DNA from: CAG-411 sp045124315
GTDB lineage: Bacteria; Bacillota; Clostridia; Lachnospirales; Lachnospiraceae
Assembly: GCA_045124315.1 (NCBI GenBank)
Contig: JBGVLO010000070.1
Coordinates: 5,744-69,743, forward strand
Direction: 5' to 3'
DNA length: 64,000 bases
Part shown: positions 54,168 through 62,508 of the stretch, in pieces
Layout: each line of letters opens with the position of its first letter
How positions within the stretch are numbered: the first letter of the stretch is position 1
Notes under the pieces: model-generated
Database searches by the model: none
Told to the model about the DNA's origin: nothing
What the model saw: the letters and a program-made list of their open reading frames with translations, nothing else
Position numbers and translations under genes: made by a program

Positions 54168-55268
54168 TTAATTGTTCACTGGAACCGCAATTTTTTCAGA
54201 TAATGTGTTAGCGTAGTCCGTGCTTAATTGACCATTTAGCGCTTTTGCTCCCCATGGGGCTCCTTCTGCAGAGCCATGATATTCTATACTTGACACACCA
54301 ACAAATGCATTGGGGCCGATACTCACCACTCCATTTGGGACCGTTAAATTCGTCAGCCCTACACAACCACTAAATGCCCTTTCTCCGATACTGGTTACAC
54401 TCTCCGGTATGGTTATACTCTCTAGTTTACTGCGATCCTCAAACGCACTATCTCCTATCTTTGTTACTCCCTGTGGGATAGTTACATTTTTCAAGCCACT
54501 ATCTCTGTACTTTACCAGCTCACTCCCAATCATGCAGAATCCATCTTCATCACGATCGATGATGGTCAATCCTCGTTCTGTCAAATCAAATTTGCTGTTA
54601 TTCTTGACATTTTCTTTCATCATATAGCAATTCTCAAATACAGGTGTCTCATAATAACCTTCCTTTATTTTCCCGATTTTCTTCACGCTTTTTGGAATGG
54701 TAATACTTTTTAATCCTATACAGCCAGAAAACGCACCGCCATCAATTTTTTCCACACTCTTTGGTAAGATTACACTCTCTAGGCTTGTGCAACCTGAAAA
54801 TGCACCAAAGGCAATACTTTTCACTCTCTTTGGTATCGTGATTTTCTTTAGATTCTTGCAACCACTAAATGCAAAATCACCGATACTTGTCACTCCCTTT
54901 GGTATCGATATGCTCTCTAAACTTCTACATCTCTCAAAGGCACACTCACCGATACTAATCACCGTCTTTGGTATAGTTATTTTCCTTAGATTCTCGCAAC
55001 CAGAAAATGTACCTTCGCCAATACTTGTAACCCCATCTGGAATGATTGACTGTGTAGCAGTGGCTTTATTCTTTACGTCTACTACTGTCTTTCCATCTTG
55101 AGAAAGCACCAATTCAGCCTGCTCGCTATTGCTCAATGGATCACTTGATACCGTTTCGCTCATGCCCAAAATTGGTTCACTCGTTGCCTGCGCCACATTT
55201 CTTCCTGACATAGATGCACATAAAAGGGACAGTGCCATACCAAACGCAATCATTTTTTTCTTCTTCAT
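54168..55268 (-). CDS. LRR_5 surface protein
   Basis: A 366-residue secreted protein with a signal peptide (MKKKKMIAFGMALSLLCASMSG). About ten 23-residue LRR_5 units of the form GVTSIGDFAFSGCKNLKKITIPK lie at 70-215 and 255-335, split by a 40-residue island (FDLTERGLTIIDRDEDGFC). The C-terminus is short, with no visible wall anchor. The upstream region carries the promoter block shared with the next two genes. Confidence 0.85.
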   Translation of the reverse strand: MKKKKMIAFGMALSLLCASMSGRNVAQATSEPILGMSETVSSDPLSNSEQAELVLSQDGKTVVDVKNKATATQSIIPDGVTSIGEGTFSGCENLRKITIPKTVISIGECAFERCRSLESISIPKGVTSIGDFAFSGCKNLKKITIPKRVKSIAFGAFSGCTSLESVILPKSVEKIDGGAFSGCIGLKSITIPKSVKKIGKIKEGYYETPVFENCYMMKENVKNNSKFDLTERGLTIIDRDEDGFCMIGSELVKYRDSGLKNVTIPQGVTKIGDSAFEDRSKLESITIPESVTSIGERAFSGCVGLTNLTVPNGVVSIGPNAFVGVSSIEYHGSAEGAPWGAKALNGQLSTDYANTLSEKIAVPVNN

Positions 55269-55324
55269 TCTTTTCTCTCTCCTTTACTTTTGGGTAGTGT
55301 ACTACCTGTTGTCTTTCAATAAAA

Positions 55325-55353
55325 ATACAACTGTTCGATTAAAAAAGTTACAA
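55325..55353 (-). promoter_or_regulatory. Shared surface-gene promoter block, copy 1
   Basis: Minus strand TTGTAA-N17-TTGTAT with a T-rich run after the first box. The same layout is at 57718-57746 and 58887-58915. A GTAAC-plus-T-run -35 resembles ECF sigma promoters. Confidence 0.55.
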
Positions 55354-55376
55354 AAAATATATGAAAATTTGTAAAA

Positions 55377-55414
55377 AGAGCATCCAAACGCCATTTCCAA
55401 TCTGAATACTCTTT
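55377..55414 (-). terminator. Terminator of the DUF285 gene
   Basis: AGAGTATTCAGA and its partner with G-T pairs form a stem ending in five T on the minus strand. Confidence 0.65.
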
Positions 55415-55423
55415 TTGCATCAA

Positions 55424-57679
55424 TTATTCTTTTGTTAAGATAATACTCATGGTTGCATTGTTCGGAATTGTCTGATAGGTATTTCCATCACTGCCTCTCC
55501 ATACTCCTTCCGGCAAAGAAACCACTTGACCTCCGGTCCTTTTTGGAGTATTGATCTGCTTCAGGTTATTACACTGGGCAAACAGATCCGTCGCATTTGA
55601 TCCTTTTGACATATCGAAAGTTGCTACTCTCGATGTATCGAATCCGCTTATATCTAAAGCTGTTAAATTACTGCAACCGGCAAACAGATTTTCCATAAAA
55701 AGTACGTTTGAAGTATCAAATTTACTTAAATCTAAATTGGTAAGACCACTACAATTTGCAAACATATCATTCATGTATTCCACTTTTGAGGTATTCATCG
55801 TGCTTACATCTATGGATGTCAAGCTTCTACAATCCTTAAACATCCCTAACGTACTTGCCAAATTTGAGGTATCCAGTTTGCTTATATCCAAGGATGCCAA
55901 ACTGCTGCAACCTGCAAACATTTCATTCATAGCTGTAACTTGAGATGTGTTAAGTTTACTTACATCTATAGAAGTCAAACTGCTGCAGTCCTTAAACATC
56001 CACCCCATATTCTTTACTTTTGATGTATCCATTCCGCTTACATCTAATGAAGTCAAACTACTACATCCCATAAACATCTCAGCCATATAGATTGCTTTGG
56101 ATGTATCAAATTTACTTGTATCAAAAGAAGTCAAACCACTGCATCCCTTAAACATACCACCCATATTGGTTACTTTGGATGTATCCAGTTCACTTACATC
56201 TATGGATGTCAAACCACTACATCCAGAAAACAGATAACCCATGTTGGTTACTTTGGATGTATCAAATTTACTTGTATCAAAAGAAATCAAACCACTACAT
56301 CCGGAAAACATTCCAAACATGTCTGTCACATTGGATGTATCCAGTTTGCTTACATCTATGGATGTCAAACCACTACATCCACCAAACATTCCACTCATAC
56401 TTTTCACATTGGATGTATCCAGTTTACTTACATCAATAGACTTCAAGCTACTGCATTCAGCAAACATATCACTCGTGCCTATTACTTTGGATGTATTCAA
56501 TTTACTTACATCTATGGAACCCAACTTACTACATCCCTCAAACATACCTATCATATTTGTTACATTGGATGTATTGAGTTTATCTAAACTCAGTTTCTTA
56601 AGACTAGAACATCCGGAAAACAGGCTCCCCATGTCGGTCACTTTCGATGTATTAAGTTTTCCTATCTTTATACTGAAAAGATTTGTACACACCTGAAACA
56701 TACCATTCATATTTCTTAAATTTGAAACATCCAGTTTACTGATATCTATAGAAGTTAACCCCTCGCACCCGGCAAACATATGATACATTGTTTTAACCCT
56801 TGATGTATTCAGTTTATTTAAGTTCAAATTTTTAAGACTGGAACACAAGGAAAACATTTCACTCATATTCGTTACTTTGGATGTGTTCCATTTATTTATA
56901 TTTAATTTTGTAAGATTAGAACATCCAGAAAACATTTCACGCATATTCGTTACTTTGGATGTGTTCCATTTACTTATATCTAATTTTGTCAGATCGCTAC
57001 AATCATAAAACATACTTCTCATATTTGTTACTTTGGATGTATTAAATTTGCTTACGTCTAGATTAGTCAACCCCTTACACCAAGCAAACATTTCACTCAT
57101 ATCCGTCACTTTGGATGTATCTAATTTACTGATATCCACCCTTGTCAATTTGGATAAGCCGTAAAAAAGATAAGATAAATCGGTTGCCCCTTTTACCTCT
57201 ATTCTGGCACTTTTAATTTTATCTCTGTATGGATACCACCCCGGTCCTGTGGAAGGTGCGATTTGTAATACATCCTCTTCACCATACTCCAATTTCGCCT
57301 TCGAATATATATTCCCGGTTCCTTTCACTTCCAACAACCCATTTTTATATATTTTCCATTTTGTCTTTTTATAAGAGCCGGAATGAAGTACGTTCCCCTT
57401 CCCTGTTGGAGGTACAGTTTCTATCGGTCCTGGTGTTTCGGTTTGTTCTCCCACTTCCGGCATGGATATTGTTTCTGGGATGGGCATATCATTTGCTTGT
57501 GCTGGCACCATGGTACCTGATGCGCTTGTTGATATGAATGTGGTATCCATACTTTCTGCTTTTGTTTTGTCAGAGACATATTCTTTTGAAGCTGCCTCCA
57601 CTGGTGACACGGTCAATTGCCCCATTGCCAATGCCAGTGTCAAAATAATTGCTGTAATTTTTCTTTGTTGTTTTCTCAT
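55424..57679 (-). CDS. DUF285 tandem-repeat surface protein
   Basis: A 751-residue secreted protein. The signal peptide is MRKQQRKITAIILTLALAMG. A spacer is followed by about 20 tandem 26-residue units of the form TSKVTNM..MF.GCS.LTSIDVSKLD, the DUF285/BspA-like repeat. ATG 57679 has AAAGGAAG upstream; the frame stays open to 57784 but that part lacks a binding site. The repeats differ by point changes and remain in frame, so recombination could change their number. No anchor motif. Confidence 0.9.
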   Translation of the reverse strand: MRKQQRKITAIILTLALAMGQLTVSPVEAASKEYVSDKTKAESMDTTFISTSASGTMVPAQANDMPIPETISMPEVGEQTETPGPIETVPPTGKGNVLHSGSYKKTKWKIYKNGLLEVKGTGNIYSKAKLEYGEEDVLQIAPSTGPGWYPYRDKIKSARIEVKGATDLSYLFYGLSKLTRVDISKLDTSKVTDMSEMFAWCKGLTNLDVSKFNTSKVTNMRSMFYDCSDLTKLDISKWNTSKVTNMREMFSGCSNLTKLNINKWNTSKVTNMSEMFSLCSSLKNLNLNKLNTSRVKTMYHMFAGCEGLTSIDISKLDVSNLRNMNGMFQVCTNLFSIKIGKLNTSKVTDMGSLFSGCSSLKKLSLDKLNTSNVTNMIGMFEGCSKLGSIDVSKLNTSKVIGTSDMFAECSSLKSIDVSKLDTSNVKSMSGMFGGCSGLTSIDVSKLDTSNVTDMFGMFSGCSGLISFDTSKFDTSKVTNMGYLFSGCSGLTSIDVSELDTSKVTNMGGMFKGCSGLTSFDTSKFDTSKAIYMAEMFMGCSSLTSLDVSGMDTSKVKNMGWMFKDCSSLTSIDVSKLNTSQVTAMNEMFAGCSSLASLDISKLDTSNLASTLGMFKDCRSLTSIDVSTMNTSKVEYMNDMFANCSGLTNLDLSKFDTSNVLFMENLFAGCSNLTALDISGFDTSRVATFDMSKGSNATDLFAQCNNLKQINTPKRTGGQVVSLPEGVWRGSDGNTYQTIPNNATMSIILTKE

Positions 57680-57717
57680 ACTCACTCTTCCTTTCTCATT
57701 TTTATTTTTCAATAGGA

Positions 57718-57746
57718 ATACAAGAGACTGGCTAAAAAGGTTACAA
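57718..57746 (-). promoter_or_regulatory. Shared surface-gene promoter block, copy 2
   Basis: Minus strand TTGTAA-CCTTTTTAG...-TTGTAT, 17-base spacer, about 40 bases before the DUF285 start. Confidence 0.6.
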
Positions 57747-57764
57747 AAAATAAAAAAATTTGAA

Positions 57765-57806
57765 AAAGAGCATCCAGATGCCATGCCAATCTGAATGCTC
57801 TTTTTG
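57765..57806 (-). terminator. Terminator of the frameshifted LRR gene
   Basis: AGAGCATTCAGAT and its partner form a stem like that at 55377, with five T on the minus strand. Confidence 0.65.
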
Positions 57807-57820
57807 TCTCTATTATTCTT

Positions 57821-58851
57821 TTATGCAGCGATTGCGGCTCCAGTTGCTGCAGTTGCAGCTACTGGAACTAATTTGATTTTTGGTATGTTTTCAAAACGAA
57901 GCATACAATTCTTACTTGTTGTAGTATTTTCTGGGAAAGAACTTTCTATATTTCCATACTTTTCCATATCATTTTCTAATTCAAATACATTTTCTTCTAT
58001 GGCAATTTCTCCGCCCAATAAATTCAGTTTTGCCAATGCGTAACATTCGGAGAATGCATAGGCCTTAATGGTCTTTACGCTGGCTGGGATGGTGATCCCA
58101 CTCAATTTATAACAGCCTGTAAAGGTAGCTTCTTCAATGGTATCCATTCCTGACGGAAGCTGTATCGTTTCCAATAATTCACACCCAGAAAATGCATGAT
58201 CTCCTATGGCAAGTACTGAATCCGGAATGGAAACCTGTTTTAATTCCTTACATTCAGAAAAGGCGAATCTTTCAATACTATGTAACCCATTGTTCATTTT
58301 TACATTCTGTAATTTGCTGCATCCATCAAATGCATTATATTTAATGGTTGTAATACTGTCCGGTATTTCTATGCTCTGTAATTCCCTACATCCGGTGAAG
58401 GTACATTCAGAAATGGATTTCATATTCTTTGAAATCTGTACAGACTTCAAATCCTCACATCCAGAAAATGCATAACTTCCAACGGTTGTTACCTGATCTT
58501 CTTAAGACTGTGACATCTCTCAAAAGCCTGTCTTCCATTTTTTTTCACGGAGTTTGGCAAATTTGCCTTCTGTAATAAGATACAGCCGGAAAACGCTTCT
58601 TTTCCGATGGAACCCAAACCTTTGTGGAACGGATACTGGCGAAGCTTTTTGCAATTTTTAAATGCAGCCCCAATGCTCTTTACACCGGATGGCACACGAA
58701 CATGGGAAGCACCACCTGAGTATTCTACTAACTCCCCATTTGCAATCAAAAATCCATTGGAAGCCACAAGATTTCTTCCACTGCTGTTTACCATCGCCAG
58801 GGCAAAGAAAACAACCCCTGCAAACAACATCTTTTTCCATATTTTTTTCAT
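57821..58851 (-). pseudogene. LRR_5 surface protein gene broken by a frameshift
   Basis: Two frames together make one secreted LRR_5 protein. The first (58851-58489, 120 residues) has the signal peptide MKKIWKKMLFAGVVFFALAM and repeats such as GLGSIGKEAFSGCILLQKANLP, ending LKKIR at TAA 58489-58491. The second frame resumes at once with VTTVGSYAFSGCEDLKSVQIS and continues six repeats to AAIAA. Compared with the normal repeat (LKKITIP..V..VG), about four residues are missing, so a small out-of-frame deletion is likely. The promoter block and ribosome binding site are intact. Confidence 0.8.
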
Positions 58852-58886
58852 TTTTTTCACTCCTTTTTTCTTGTCTGTCAATAATA

Positions 58887-58915
58887 GTACAACCGACCGT
58901 CTAAAAAGGCTACAA
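58887..58915 (-). promoter_or_regulatory. Shared surface-gene promoter block, copy 3
   Basis: Minus strand TTGTAG-CCTTTTTAG...-TTGTAC with a 17-base spacer, about 36 bases before the start of the broken LRR gene. Confidence 0.55.
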
Positions 58916-58926
58916 AAAATGAAAAT

Positions 58927-59790
58927 TTATTCTGAAATTTCTCCTAAATATTCATTGAGCAGTTCCTGTAAAATTTCTTCGTTCTTCTTTCCTGTGGAAT
59001 TTTCCGGTGATTTCTCTTCTCTCTTTTCCTCCTGTTTTTCCTGGGTAAATGCCTGCATTGCCTGATACAACCTTGCTTTCTGCTGCTTCTCCCTCTTTTT
59101 TCGTTCCAGTGCCAATTCTTCCACCAATTCCTGTTTCATTTTCTCTAATTCCAGTTTCTTAGGATCCACTTTTTTCTGTTTTGCAAAAGAAGGGGCTTTT
59201 TTCTGCTTTTGCTTTTTCTTTTTCTTCTCGTTCTCCTTTTCCCGATACTCTTTTAACAACTCCGTTCCCTGCTCTTTTTTCTCCATACATGGAAGCAACA
59301 CATTTTCCAGATATTCTGATAAATTACTATGTACTTCTCTCTTTTTTCCACCGATTCCTGCACAAATGTAACAGGTTATCCACATTATACACATAATACT
59401 GTCCGCCAAAATTCCATAACGAAGGATATGTTCTCCACAATTCTGATAAAATGCCAAACCTATAGATACTACTATACCAAATACGGTTAGCCCACCGACT
59501 TGTCCACATATTCTTTCCCATGTGCATAAGAATATACCCATTAATTTTTGCTTATACACATATTTATCCACAAAACTATCCACATTATTCACATTTTCAC
59601 TAACCTGATACAGTCTCTCCACATTTTGACGAAAATTCACTTCCTGCACGGTTTCCCTCCGTCCAATATCTACGGTTCCCCTTGCTAATCTGCTGTAGTA
59701 TACCCCAAGAAGTCCTTGCAAAAAAATACTAAAGCCTCCCATGATCAATGTTATACTCTGCAGTATCTGAAATTGTACTACCTGGTTCAT
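58927..59790 (-). CDS. Membrane protein with charged coiled-coil tail
   Basis: A 287-residue protein. Hydrophobic segments lie at about 10-30, 97-116 and 126-147; the last 120 residues are Lys/Glu-rich and probably coiled coil (KKKKKQKQKKAPSFAKQKK; ELVEELALERKKREKQQ). I do not recognise a family. The start ATG follows AAAGGAGG. Its position upstream of the surface cluster may be chance. Confidence 0.6.
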   Translation of the reverse strand: MNQVVQFQILQSITLIMGGFSIFLQGLLGVYYSRLARGTVDIGRRETVQEVNFRQNVERLYQVSENVNNVDSFVDKYVYKQKLMGIFLCTWERICGQVGGLTVFGIVVSIGLAFYQNCGEHILRYGILADSIMCIMWITCYICAGIGGKKREVHSNLSEYLENVLLPCMEKKEQGTELLKEYREKENEKKKKKQKQKKAPSFAKQKKVDPKKLELEKMKQELVEELALERKKREKQQKARLYQAMQAFTQEKQEEKREEKSPENSTGKKNEEILQELLNEYLGEISE

Positions 59791-59818
59791 TTTTCATTTC
59801 CTCCTTTTTAAAATAAAT

Positions 59819-59882
59819 AACAAAGTGGATAAGTCCACTTCAACACCTTGTATTCCTCACTCATGAGGGACTTGCTTTATAG
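59819..59882. repeat. Family 3 dispersed repeat
   Basis: AACAAAGTGGATAAGTCCAC through CTCATGAGGGACTTGC; same orientation as 48184. Confidence 0.75.
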
Positions 59883-59904
59883 AACGGGCTTTTCTATAGA
59901 GCAA

Positions 59905-59937
59905 AAAAAGAGAAATACCCCTTTGGCATTTCTCTTT
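59905..59937. terminator. Hairpin with A/T runs on both sides
   Basis: AAAGAGAAATACC and GGCATTTCTCTTT pair; T or A runs flank both sides, so it could act in either direction. Confidence 0.6.
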
Positions 59938-60112
59938 TGTATCTTCTATAGATTATCATATTTCTTTCTTATTTTACAGAAAAACTCATCGTCTTTTTTC
60001 GACAGTATAAACCATTTGTGATAATGTCTTGTGTTCTATACTGAAGAAATCTTGATTACCAATTCAAGAAAAATTTTTCTCATGTAACACTTATGAAAGA
60101 CTGTAAATTAGA

Positions 60113-60180
60113 ACAAAGCGGACAAGTCCACTTCAGCACCCTAAATCTCTCTTTTTTGAAGAACCTGCTCCACTTAGATT
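60113..60180. repeat. Diverged family 3 repeat
   Basis: GAACAAAGCGGACAAGTCCA matches the family; the second half has drifted. Nothing else was recognised in 59938-60287. Confidence 0.6.
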
Positions 60181-60287
60181 GACTAGATGATGTTATTGTT
60201 TATGACAATTGAAAAGTAGGTCACTTGGTTCATTGAAAATTCGATCGACAAATACAGTTATGTATATCGCATTAATTATTGTAAATA

Positions 60288-60818
60288 TTATTTTAGTAAA
60301 TCCGCTAAATATATTTCGCCTCTCTTCAAATTCTTTACACGCTTATATTCATGAATTGAATTTATCAACAAATTGATATCTGAAAAATACTCTCGAACAA
60401 ATTCCTGTGATTTTATATTTCCTTTCATTTTCAGATCCTGTTTGCAAAAGGTACTTGGTGATACAGAACTAGATTTTTTCATATATTCTTTGTATTTACC
60501 TTCTGCCAAAATAATTAACATTTCTATTTCTGGCGCGGTCACTACATTAATTACATCCACCTTATATTCATATGCTTTATTTAACCTAAATCCTTCTGAA
60601 TGAGAATCTAAAACTCTAAGTACTGTAATTTTACTTTCAAAACTTTTTCTCAAATATCGTTGCTCAAATTCTTTTCCACCCCTACAACGTATCACTTCTT
60701 CGTTTAGCATCTGTTCTCTTGAAAATTTAAGCAATTCATTATCTACTAGCATGTCTATAATAGCTGTTTCTGCACCACCTTCGCAAATACAAGCAACTAT
60801 TGGAGATAACTCTATCAT
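60288..60818 (-). CDS. TOPRIM/RloB-like partner of the ATPase
   Basis: A 176-residue protein. The start (IVACICEGGAETAIIDMLV, E13 and E17) looks like the conserved Glu loop of TOPRIM-type nucleases. VLRVLDSHSEG (D71, H73) could be the acidic motif, although it is D-x-H rather than D-x-D. APEIEMLIILAEG matches the position of the PCFE motif in RloB. It starts 4 bases after the ATPase stop, so the two are one operon. ATPase plus TOPRIM/RloB pairs (AbiL, PARIS, RloAB types) are anti-phage or toxin-antitoxin-like. The family match is tentative. Confidence 0.6.
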   Translation of the reverse strand: MIELSPIVACICEGGAETAIIDMLVDNELLKFSREQMLNEEVIRCRGGKEFEQRYLRKSFESKITVLRVLDSHSEGFRLNKAYEYKVDVINVVTAPEIEMLIILAEGKYKEYMKKSSSVSPSTFCKQDLKMKGNIKSQEFVREYFSDINLLINSIHEYKRVKNLKRGEIYLADLLK

Positions 60819-60822
60819 TTGA

Positions 60823-61983
60823 TTAGTCCTCCTCTATTTTACCCGATGCCAATATTTTTTTCAGTTTCATAGACGCTTCATATGATGGTGCCGTTCCTTT
60901 AATCATACCACTTTGGAACACATCGCTTTTCTTGATATCATTACGTTTCAGAACATGATGTAGTTTTTGAATTGAAACTCCATCATTATTTCTAATAACA
61001 TATATTCCATCATTTCTATCTATCTCATCCAACAACTCAACATAATGTGTTGAATATATTAATGTTGCTCCATTCCGATTTACTTTTTTATCCATAAAAA
61101 AGCGTATTAATGTTGCAACTATTTCCTTGTTAAAATGATTTTCAATCTCATCAATGATAAAATATCCACCTTTGATTAATACTATCCATGCATGCATAAA
61201 AACATTTAGTCCCTTAATTGTCCCAGCTGACAAATAGTGGCTTATATTTTGTATTCCGCGCATCGTAATTGAATCTTTATCCTTAAAAAACTTTACGATC
61301 AGTTCAGATTCTTTAGGATTAAATTTAATATATTCTATACTAGGATCCAGAAATTGTATTAGTTCAGCTGGGAAATCCCCAAACGAATTTAAAATATTAA
61401 AGTCTGTCCATACGGTTAAGTCTCTAAAGAATACATTCCCCGATTTTCCTAAAGCAATGACAATACTAACATCATCTTTCAAAAACATAAATTGTTCTTG
61501 AGATTCATCTCTCGACTCAAAAAGATTTTCATCTGCAAATTCAAATAAATTAGCCTTTGAAGTAACAGAACCAGCTGTACGGATAAAAAGCTTCTCATAA
61601 AGGATTGTGTATCTATCTGCCACTCCCTCCTCTGTTGTTACCCCTATCGTAGTCTCTAATAGGCATATACCCCTATTTTTATCAAAAAAATAGGTTTTCA
61701 AAGAAACTTTTTCTGAACGCTCCAAAACACTTCTGGCATCGATATTATTAATAGCTTCCGCATTAAGCAAACTCATTACAAAAGACACCAATTTCAATGA
61801 TGTAGTCTTTCCTGAGGCATTTACTCCAACAAATGATAAAACATTATTTGTATAAGTTTTTCCAAATGGATTGAAAAGCATTGCAGCGTTATCCGGATAT
61901 ACTCTTTGCTCTGCATTAAAGTCTATTACAACTTTATCATTAAATAAAAAGATTCCATCTGCTTCTATTCTTAGTATTCTCAT
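60823..61983 (-). CDS. AAA (AAA_21-type) ATPase of a two-gene module
   Basis: A 386-residue ATPase. Walker A is GVNASGKTT (53-61); SHYLSAGTIKGL is the signature region, GGYFIIDEIENHFNKE Walker B, and LIYSTHYVELLDE the D/H-loop. This is the domain plan of RloA/AbiLi/AriA-type ATPases. ATG 61983 is preferred to 61986 for spacing from GGGGGT. Two inverted repeats lie in its promoter region, suggesting tight control. The partner gene follows immediately. Confidence 0.82.
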   Translation of the reverse strand: MRILRIEADGIFLFNDKVVIDFNAEQRVYPDNAAMLFNPFGKTYTNNVLSFVGVNASGKTTSLKLVSFVMSLLNAEAINNIDARSVLERSEKVSLKTYFFDKNRGICLLETTIGVTTEEGVADRYTILYEKLFIRTAGSVTSKANLFEFADENLFESRDESQEQFMFLKDDVSIVIALGKSGNVFFRDLTVWTDFNILNSFGDFPAELIQFLDPSIEYIKFNPKESELIVKFFKDKDSITMRGIQNISHYLSAGTIKGLNVFMHAWIVLIKGGYFIIDEIENHFNKEIVATLIRFFMDKKVNRNGATLIYSTHYVELLDEIDRNDGIYVIRNNDGVSIQKLHHVLKRNDIKKSDVFQSGMIKGTAPSYEASMKLKKILASGKIEED

Positions 61984-61997
61984 CATCGCACCCCCAT

Positions 61998-62026
61998 GTA
62001 TATCAACATATCATCCGTTGATATAC
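61998..62026. promoter_or_regulatory. Operator-like inverted repeat
   Basis: GTATATCAAC and GTTGATATAC, 10 perfect pairs with a 9-base gap, lie between the -10 box and the ATPase ribosome binding site. Confidence 0.55.
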
Positions 62027-62030
62027 TATT

Positions 62031-62058
62031 ATTTTACCACATCTTTTTCGTTTTACAA
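62031..62058 (-). promoter_or_regulatory. Promoter of the ATPase module
   Basis: Minus strand TTGTAA and TAAAAT, 16 bases apart. The -35 lies inside the large palindrome at 62050-62098. Confidence 0.5.
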
Positions 62059-62098
62059 GTCATAAAAACGTTTTTCCCGTTTTTATGACTTGTAAAAC
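62050..62098. repeat. 21-bp perfect palindrome over the promoter
   Basis: GTTTTACAAGTCATAAAAAC plus G (62050-62070) pairs perfectly with 62078-62098, with a 7-base gap. It may be a regulator site, a divergent terminator or a mobile-element end. Confidence 0.65.
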
Positions 62099-62140
62099 AC
62101 ACCTATCTTTAAACTGGTTCAAAAGTCAAGGACTTTTTTT

Positions 62141-62324
62141 AGACAGATTATAATGTCTAATAGAATCCTATATGACAGCAATAGAACTGTATCAGACCGT
62201 AATGGAAACTAAACAGACAGTAACAGACTTTCAGTAGACAGAATGGAATTATTATAGACAGAAGCTAAATTCTGAGTAGACAGTTTAGACTTTAATCAGC
62301 CAGCGGCGGAATCGAACATGACAG
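62141..62324. repeat. Phased AGACAG-type motifs, about every 21 bases
   Basis: Motifs start at 62173 (TGACAG), 62194 (AGACCG), 62215, 62236, 62256 and 62278 (all AGACAG), 62298 (AGCCAG) and 62319 (TGACAG): spacings 21, 21, 21, 20, 22, 20, 21. Another AGACAG is at 62141. Two-helical-turn spacing suggests binding sites on one face of the DNA, as in transposon ends. Confidence 0.6.
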
Positions 62325-62350
62325 TACCACCATTTTTTCCACGACAAATA

Positions 62351-62374
62351 GACTGGTATTTCTACCAGTTTTAA
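62351..62374 (+). terminator. Small hairpin terminator
   Basis: ACTGGTA/TACCAGT with a 4-base loop, then four T. Confidence 0.5.
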
Positions 62375-62384
62375 AATAAAAAAG

Positions 62385-62457
62385 ACTGCATTATCAGGTG
62401 GTGAGGAATACCCGCTACAGCGGAATCCCAAGGCCATACCTGCCCCTAATGCAGTCA
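62385..62457. ncRNA. Strongly folded 73-base element
   Basis: GACTGCATTA pairs with TAATGCAGTC; inside, CAGGT pairs with ACCTG and CCGC(TACA)GCGG forms an inner hairpin. It is GC-rich amid AT-rich DNA, downstream of the IS3 transposase stop. The strand and class are unknown. Confidence 0.4.
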
Positions 62458-62508
62458 GCCTCATTATACTATGGTTTGTTTCTTTTGGAAAATATTTTTT
62501 TAAGTATT

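Noticed and set aside
55424..57679. CRISPR-like periodicity
   Set aside because: The 78-base period is codon-based repeats of the DUF285 protein, without spacers.
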